This document shows, in pieces, positions 14,419 through 19,754 of a DNA stretch of 19,754 nt. The position numbers and the translations under genes are program-made. Origin of the DNA: an uncultured Flammeovirgaceae bacterium (GTDB lineage Bacteria > Bacteroidota > Bacteroidia > Cytophagales > Cyclobacteriaceae); the NCBI GenBank assembly GCA_937138955.1, contig CAKZPJ010000020.1, positions 1-19,754 on the forward strand, read 5' to 3'. Below the pieces are notes generated by a model. The model did no database searches. It was given only the letters and a program-made list of their open reading frames with translations, and was not told the DNA's origin. Each line of letters starts with the position of its first letter. The first letter of the stretch is position 1.

Positions 14419-17259
14419 CTAATAACACAAAGTAAATACTTTGCTCTCGTTTACTTCCCCTTGTTTGTTCTCAGCTTTCCACTTTACTTTCACCTTGGCT
14501 TCTTTCGCGTAAATGGGAATGCTGAACTCGTAAGGGTAAATAGTGTCTTCTGCTGATTCCCAATCGTAGCCCTCTACTTGGTATTCTAACCTCACTTTTT
14601 GTGCTTCGACTGGAGTGGCGTCGGTGTATACGTATACATTATCAAAGTCAGATAATTTTAAGCGCATACCAGTTAGTGTTCCTAATGCCTTTGCTTCGTG
14701 CTCTTCTCTAAAGTAGCTACAGTTATCTGAGCTTGGACTACTTGCTATTTCTTTATCATTAATTTGGAAAGGAACCATGCTTTTTAGATCAACCAGCTTA
14801 ATGGTCTGTATACCGTTGGCGGGAACTTGTGCTATCAGCTTTCCATTGCTCAACGTACCCGTTGATTTGTCGCCGTTTTGTTGATAGTACTGCACTTCAT
14901 AGGTTATGCCACTATTCCAGGCTATCACATCGGGATTTAAGAATAGGTCAGTATTTACGGCTTCGCCAGAGGTATTCATCAGTACGAGATAAGTGTTGTT
15001 CTCATCATAGCCCCAAAGGTGGTTCAGCGTAATTTCTGAAGTAAATAGGGCATCATCAGGGAGCCAGAGCTTTACGTTGTGGTTGTCATACACTCTTCCC
15101 GCATCGTGACCGTACACTTTGCTAGTAAGAAAAGCATAACCCGGCGCGTACACAGATGGAAAATCTACCTCACCCCCTGAACGGTAATAGGCATCGCTTA
15201 CCAGAAAATCTTGCAGTAGCGCGATATGCGGCCAAAGGTGATTATAAAAGATGTTGTTGTAGCGTACATCTTTAAACCGCTTCATAGGGTAGTCTGGCAA
15301 TTGATAGATGTTGGTTTCGTATGAATTAAAATAATAGCCCGGATAGTTAGCATATCTACCTAGAACAGCGTTGTAGGCCGCTTCAGCTAAGAGGTGATTA
15401 TCGGTCAACTGAGCCAGTCGGAGCATCCAAGGGGCGTGATGGGTTAGCATGATAGAGCCTAAGAAATAAGTGTAAGAAGATTCGGGTAGAAGCCCTACAA
15501 AAGAAGCTCGCCAAGCTGGCACTTTCTGCTCAGAAAGCAGCGTTGCCGATTTAAAATTATCTATCTCTTGAGGGCTCTCCAGACCGCTTTTTTCAATGTG
15601 GTTTTTAGCTGATAGCATTTCAACTTTCCCACCTTTATTGAAAGTATGAATAGAATCAGGGTGGGCAAAAGGAAGCGAGCGAGTCCAGAGCAGCATTTCC
15701 ATAGCCCCCATTTCAGCGGCATTGAGATATTTTCTATCCTGCGTTGCCTCGTATAATTCAACCAAGTCAAACCATCTGATGCCAAAGTCAGTCACGAAGT
15801 AGGCTTTGCGGTCTTGCAATCCGGGACTGGACGTAAAATCTTCAGGATAATCTAAGACGTAATTTTCTATATACTCATCAGCAAGCTGCTTGGCTTTGGT
15901 TAATAGGGAATCATTGCGGCTGATCTTGTAGCGGGCTAGGTAATCTTGCCAAGAGTCACTCTTAGTCTGTGTGGTAAGATTCAGCATCCGGGGTTTGCCA
16001 AATAATCGTTCTATCTCCGCTAAAAACGCATCGTTCTGAAAATTAGTCATTTGGTACAAACCTGACAATTCCCCGATCTCGGCGTTTGGTCCTTTTAGGT
16101 ACATAGATGGACTTTGATACTTGATGGTAGTATCTACCCCAAACAAGTATTTTTGACGAGACATCATATACTCCATCATGGGTAGAGCCCGCTTACGGTA
16201 GATTTCTTGACTGCCCATCGTTAAGGATACGCTCAGTGGATGCAAAGCTGACACGTTTTTTACGGTGCCGGGTACGTCCTGTAAATAATCACTCCCTTTC
16301 CATTCTTTCACCCATCCCGAGTACTCATCGTCCATTGCAAAGTCTACCATATTTTGTAGTGTATTATTCAGACTTACGGTAGCATTTTGCCGTTCCCTTT
16401 TGTATTCAATTACTTCGTTGTACAGATAGTCTGCTCCCCTTTCCCAGTTTCCTTCCTGCATAAAATACTGAACCGAAAACTGGTACCCGTCTCCAACTTG
16501 CATTTTAGATTCCGTACCACCTAAGATAGGCGCAAAGATCATAGGTTTTGCCATTCCGTTTTGTGTACGTAAGGCAATACCAAATCGTGAGTCGTCAAGC
16601 AATGCGTAGCGGAAGGGGACTTCTTCGGGGTGTACATGCAACCCTTGGGTTAAGTCAGAAGCATTTACAAATGATGCTCCCGTAGAGGCATAGGCTTCGG
16701 GAGTGAGAAATGCCTGATTAGGAAATCGCTTCCAGGTCCAGACTAATGGCTGGTAGAGAAAATCCAGTTTGTCTACTTTTTGGGTTTTCAAACCCGTGAA
16801 ACCGCAGGAGAACCAACCTTCTATTTTCGGGCGCAATTCCCAACGAATAATAGGCACTCCATCAGTCTCGGGTAGTTCTATCTCTAAACTGAGTGAAGAG
16901 TTTTCGGGTTCTTCCATAAGGAAAACTACTTTATTCTCAGCAGTTCTTTCCATGGTTTTAGCTTTCACCACATCAAAGCTCGCTGATTTCCATAGATCAG
17001 GTTCAGCATTCCAGGAAGCTACGGGTGAGAGCCCATTCTCGGTTCGGTGCCGTTTGTACTCAGGCTTTTTCTCCGAATAGAATACTGTTAGCTCGGGGAT
17101 GAGTTTTTCGGATGATGACTGCCCCACACGACTGACTTTAATACTTTTGAGACTTATATCTATTGAGTAGGATTCATTTTGCAGGTTAATATTCTTTTGG
17201 GCGAAGGTAGTGGTACTCAGGAGGAGCAGCCCCAATAAGGTTTGAGTATATTTTTCCAT
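14419..17259 (-). CDS. Large secreted protein of unknown family, possible polysaccharide-active enzyme
   Basis: This 946-residue protein has a Sec signal peptide (MEKYTQTLLGLLLLSTTTFAQ, no lipobox cysteine) and so is probably periplasmic or secreted. I do not recognise the family. By pattern, residues ~22-285 look beta-rich (for example FSCGFTGLKTQ and LVWTWKRFPNQAF). About 290-690 is helical, with Trp/Tyr/His-rich turns (AYFVTDFGIRWFDLVELYEA, LTHHAPWMLRLAQLT, YNNIFYNHLWPHIALLQDFL). About 690-946 is again beta-rich. A sandwich/(alpha/alpha)-barrel/sandwich order is common in glycoside hydrolases and polysaccharide lyases, so such a role is plausible but unproven; catalytic residues are not assigned. 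The ATG at 17259 is preferred to the TTG one codon earlier. It lies 35 bp after the M14 gene, in the same likely operon. Confidence 0.55.
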   Translation of the reverse strand: MEKYTQTLLGLLLLSTTTFAQKNINLQNESYSIDISLKSIKVSRVGQSSSEKLIPELTVFYSEKKPEYKRHRTENGLSPVASWNAEPDLWKSASFDVVKAKTMERTAENKVVFLMEEPENSSLSLEIELPETDGVPIIRWELRPKIEGWFSCGFTGLKTQKVDKLDFLYQPLVWTWKRFPNQAFLTPEAYASTGASFVNASDLTQGLHVHPEEVPFRYALLDDSRFGIALRTQNGMAKPMIFAPILGGTESKMQVGDGYQFSVQYFMQEGNWERGADYLYNEVIEYKRERQNATVSLNNTLQNMVDFAMDDEYSGWVKEWKGSDYLQDVPGTVKNVSALHPLSVSLTMGSQEIYRKRALPMMEYMMSRQKYLFGVDTTIKYQSPSMYLKGPNAEIGELSGLYQMTNFQNDAFLAEIERLFGKPRMLNLTTQTKSDSWQDYLARYKISRNDSLLTKAKQLADEYIENYVLDYPEDFTSSPGLQDRKAYFVTDFGIRWFDLVELYEATQDRKYLNAAEMGAMEMLLWTRSLPFAHPDSIHTFNKGGKVEMLSAKNHIEKSGLESPQEIDNFKSATLLSEQKVPAWRASFVGLLPESSYTYFLGSIMLTHHAPWMLRLAQLTDNHLLAEAAYNAVLGRYANYPGYYFNSYETNIYQLPDYPMKRFKDVRYNNIFYNHLWPHIALLQDFLVSDAYYRSGGEVDFPSVYAPGYAFLTSKVYGHDAGRVYDNHNVKLWLPDDALFTSEITLNHLWGYDENNTYLVLMNTSGEAVNTDLFLNPDVIAWNSGITYEVQYYQQNGDKSTGTLSNGKLIAQVPANGIQTIKLVDLKSMVPFQINDKEIASSPSSDNCSYFREEHEAKALGTLTGMRLKLSDFDNVYVYTDATPVEAQKVRLEYQVEGYDWESAEDTIYPYEFSIPIYAKEAKVKVKWKAENKQGEVNESKVFTLCY

Positions 17260-17294
17260 CAATATAGTTTCTTCTTTCTAATAAATGTGTTCTA

Positions 17295-18494
17295 CTAAGG
17301 CACTTGCTCTTCCATAAACGCAGCTAAAGCATAGATAAAATCCTTTCCGAAGGCTCTGGCTTTTTCGGGAGTAACCACCTTATCGTACACTAAGGCATAA
17401 GGGAATTCTAGAGTAGTGCTCATTAGCATATTTTCGTTGGCAAAAGAAGCCGCCCACTTACTAAATGGCCACCCCTTTTCATAATTGCCACCGGTGTTCC
17501 AAGAAGACCCATATGCCATAAAAAGATCCTGCATTTTTAAGGGAATGCTACTTCGTGCTTCGGCTAAAAGGATTTCCGCAAATCGTTTCTGAGCCTTTTC
17601 AACTTTCGGATTTGCGTTTCCTACGATATAAACCCACTCGTGCCCCTCTCCTTTCACCCAGGGGTTGTGGAGATCAATACCTACCCAGGGCAGGTCTTCC
17701 GTCCAACCAGGCACTATTTCTCGGAGTGTTTTGGTGGTAGCATAAATACTCTCTCCCCGATAATCGCGGTTGTGGTCTCTCGGAAGACGGTTTTTGCCCT
17801 GATCGCCGTTTTCTACTCCGTCCTTGTCTAAGAAAGGAATGATCATCAGCTCAGTCTGTGCCAGTAGTTTCTCCATTTTGGTGGTTCCGCTTAGTAGCGT
17901 GCTAACAATACCTTCCAGTACATAATTACTCATCATTTCGCAGGCATGAGCCCTGGCCAGAAGTACAATTTTACTGGTTGGTGGTTGGTCGAAATGACTG
18001 ATTAGTAGTTTCTCTACATCCCGCCCTTGGTTAGACTGGCCAAGGGTAGAAATTTCTATTCTTTCATCATCTTGGTAAGGAGTAATGAATTTCTCAAAAT
18101 TAGCTTGAGTGTAAGGTGGTGCCAAGGCAAATCGTACTGCTTGATCAGGCTCCGTAAACGTGAAGCTAAAAAGATTGGCATTTAGGTGTTGCTCCTTCGG
18201 CATCCATTGCCAAGTCAGGCCACCGTCAGTAGCATAAACCGCTCCCAGATTGGTTAGTATGTTGGGCTTAGTCGCTTTAAAGAACCAGGTTTTGGGCTCG
18301 TTGCTGATTGCTCTAAAATACCAGTAAAACCACTCACCTTCGGTATCTCTTAGATCGGGCTTAAAGTATACAGTATCTCCCACAATTTGCTCAACGATCA
18401 CGTTACCTCCGGCAAATTTAGCATCGATCGTTATTTGAGCCAGAGAGCTGTAGGAGATGAATAACGCTGCAAAAAAAGTCTTAATTATTTTCAT
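17295..18494 (-). CDS. Secreted M14-family zinc carboxypeptidase-like protein
   Basis: This 399-residue exported protein has a Sec signal (1-20, ending SLAQ), a beta domain to about 130 and a metallocarboxypeptidase M14 domain from about 135. The zinc site reads HACE (183-186), giving His183 and Glu186 of the HxxE motif, with His276 in GIDLHNPW. Asn-Arg in HNRDYRG (241-247) is the substrate-anchoring pair, and Glu363 in STTLEFPYA is the expected catalytic base. All key residues are present. The family includes peptidases and amidases acting on other bonds. In this operon, which sits with sulfatases, a carbohydrate-linked amide or peptide is a possible target; that is inference. Its ATG lies two bases after the upstream sulfatase stop (TAACTATG), suggesting translational coupling. 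Confidence 0.85.
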   Translation of the reverse strand: MKIIKTFFAALFISYSSLAQITIDAKFAGGNVIVEQIVGDTVYFKPDLRDTEGEWFYWYFRAISNEPKTWFFKATKPNILTNLGAVYATDGGLTWQWMPKEQHLNANLFSFTFTEPDQAVRFALAPPYTQANFEKFITPYQDDERIEISTLGQSNQGRDVEKLLISHFDQPPTSKIVLLARAHACEMMSNYVLEGIVSTLLSGTTKMEKLLAQTELMIIPFLDKDGVENGDQGKNRLPRDHNRDYRGESIYATTKTLREIVPGWTEDLPWVGIDLHNPWVKGEGHEWVYIVGNANPKVEKAQKRFAEILLAEARSSIPLKMQDLFMAYGSSWNTGGNYEKGWPFSKWAASFANENMLMSTTLEFPYALVYDKVVTPEKARAFGKDFIYALAAFMEEQVP

Positions 18495-18496
18495 AG

Positions 18497-19754
18497 TTAG
18501 TGAATATCAGAAGTTTCCGTTACAGCCTGCTGCACCTGCTGATGCAAAGCTTCAATTTTATCAGCGTAGCGGGCGGCAGATTCTTGGCCGTAGGTAGCAA
18601 AAGCTTCTTCAATTGCCGGAGAATCTTTCCCTAATCCCTGATCGCCCGTATCTTCAATCCATTGGTTCATTACTCCGCGCATACTATCCAGAGCCACTTT
18701 ATAATCAGTATTTTCTGCTAGGTTATTAGTTTCGAACGGATCACGTTGAATATCGTAGAGTTCTTCGTAGGGCATATTGGTCACTAAATTCTGCTGGGCT
18801 TCGGTAAGCTGATCCTGCTCGTGCAGAATATTCAGTAAATGGTAGATAGGATGGTTGGCTTTGCGATAGGCGGTGGCCGAACTATTCACCGAAAATTCGT
18901 GATGATAATTGCGAGAATAACGATAGCGATCGGTTCGCAGGCTCCGGCTACAGAAGTTAGTTTCGCCAATACGATTGGAAGCGGAAAACACAAGCTCGCG
19001 AGGTTCGTCTCGGTTGCTTCCGAAAATTACCCGACCCTGCATCTTATTCGGAGGGGTGATGCCTAACAGAAAAAGCGTGGTAGCGGCAATATCAAGCGTG
19101 CTTAGTAATTCATCCGAAACTTCGCCAGCTCGGTAGCCCAGCGGTAGATCCACGCCTTCCGGTACGTAAACGATCAGCGGAACCATCAAGCCCGAGTCGT
19201 AGTGATAGTTTTTCCCCCGGGTCATGGGGCGGCCATGGTCGGCGAAGAAAAATATGATCGTATTCTTATCCAGGCCGTATTGCCGGAGGCTATCCAGCAC
19301 TTGTCCCACTTCTTTATCAAGCCGCTCGATACTGGCGTAGTAGTCGGCAAAATCGCGGCGGCTCACCCGATGATCGGGGTAGTAGGGCGGAATGGAAATG
19401 CTATCTAGCGGAAACTGACTAGGCATGGCCGGTTCAAAGCGGCGGTGAGTCATGGCAGTACTCAACTGGGCAAAGAATGGTTGCTTGCTCTGAGCAACTT
19501 CTTTCCAGTGATACGCGTCAAATTGTTGATCTACATCTGCCCGAAACATCCAATCAGTTTTGCCCTTGCCCGGATCGTCCTGAATATTTGCACACAGGTA
19601 ACCGGCTTCTTGACTGAGTTGGGCAATCGTTTTTACTCCATTGGGCAGCGTAGGTTTAAGATTTTCGGGATAGCGCATATGGTAGGCCCCGATAGTGGTT
19701 TGGTACATCCCGGTAGCGAGCGCCGTCCGGCTGGGGGAACACACTGGCGCTGTG
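18497..19754 (-). CDS. S1-family sulfatase, S1_8 / N-sulfoglucosamine sulfohydrolase-like, 5' end outside the window
   Basis: The frame runs off the right edge of the window, so the signal peptide and first metal-binding Asp pair are not seen. The visible part starts TAPVCSPSRTALATG, containing the C-S-P-S-R formylglycine site; the catalytic cysteine codon is at 19739-19741. RRDFADYYASIERLDKEVG precedes IIFFFADHGRPMTRGKNYHY, where Asp-His replaces the more usual Asp-Asn metal ligands. This ADHGRP-type motif is characteristic of sulfamidase-like (S1_8) sulfatases rather than the S1_4 type. EELYDIQRDPFETNNLAE is the C-terminal sub-domain. Targets in this subgroup include N- or O-sulfated sugars; which applies here is unknown. 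It is the first visible gene of the minus-strand operon and sits two bases from the M14 start. Confidence 0.9.
   Translation of the reverse strand, partial: TAPVCSPSRTALATGMYQTTIGAYHMRYPENLKPTLPNGVKTIAQLSQEAGYLCANIQDDPGKGKTDWMFRADVDQQFDAYHWKEVAQSKQPFFAQLSTAMTHRRFEPAMPSQFPLDSISIPPYYPDHRVSRRDFADYYASIERLDKEVGQVLDSLRQYGLDKNTIIFFFADHGRPMTRGKNYHYDSGLMVPLIVYVPEGVDLPLGYRAGEVSDELLSTLDIAATTLFLLGITPPNKMQGRVIFGSNRDEPRELVFSASNRIGETNFCSRSLRTDRYRYSRNYHHEFSVNSSATAYRKANHPIYHLLNILHEQDQLTEAQQNLVTNMPYEELYDIQRDPFETNNLAENTDYKVALDSMRGVMNQWIEDTGDQGLGKDSPAIEEAFATYGQESAARYADKIEALHQQVQQAVTETSDIH

Noticed and set aside
1..19754. CRISPR arrays, tRNA or rRNA genes, SusC/SusD genes
   Set aside because: I looked for repeat-spacer patterns, RNA gene features and TonB/SusD-type proteins and saw none.

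Overview
The window looks like a chromosome segment from a marine-type Bacteroidota, probably Cytophagales-like. The reasons are that starts sit in A/T-rich leaders without a GGAGG-type Shine-Dalgarno sequence, several -7 elements match the Bacteroidota form TAnnTTTG, many products carry Sec or lipoprotein signals, and secreted sulfatases are dense. The genus is inference. No tRNA, rRNA, CRISPR array or SusC/SusD pair is visible.

Region 1 (34-4319) reads as core chromosome. It holds a Ppx/GppA exopolyphosphatase on the minus strand, a divergent propionyl-CoA-type carboxylase beta subunit, a secreted endonuclease/exonuclease/phosphatase-fold protein and a rhomboid protease. The 97-bp divergent gap carries two oppositely facing -7 elements.

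Region 2 (4320-9347) starts with about 500 bp of very A/T-rich DNA holding only broken reading frames. This changes abruptly at about 4829 into G/C-richer DNA encoding a sulfatase that lacks its first ~125 residues, including the catalytic formylglycine motif. Two intact genes follow in one operon: a lipoprotein resembling GH67-type alpha-glucuronidases and a complete S1 sulfatase.

Region 3 (9528-12509) is an apparently intact IS630-family element with near-perfect inverted repeats and a TA duplication. Next come a Tat-exported PhoD-like phosphatase and the last ~60 codons of another sulfatase.

Region 4 (12652-19754, minus strand) holds a sulfatase running off the window, an M14 zinc peptidase-like protein and a 946-residue secreted protein that I cannot assign to a family, all tightly spaced. 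A complete S1 sulfatase lies 219 bp further on.

Together regions 2-4 look like an accessory locus for breaking down a sulfated, possibly uronic-acid-containing polysaccharide. Sulfatases would strip sulfate, the GH67-like protein and perhaps the large orphan would cut sugar bonds, and the M14 and PhoD proteins would remove other groups. Two broken sulfatases, the IS and the composition shifts suggest the locus is being rearranged. The substrate is unknown. The most promising undescribed elements are the 946-residue orphan with its M14 partner and the GH67-like lipoprotein.
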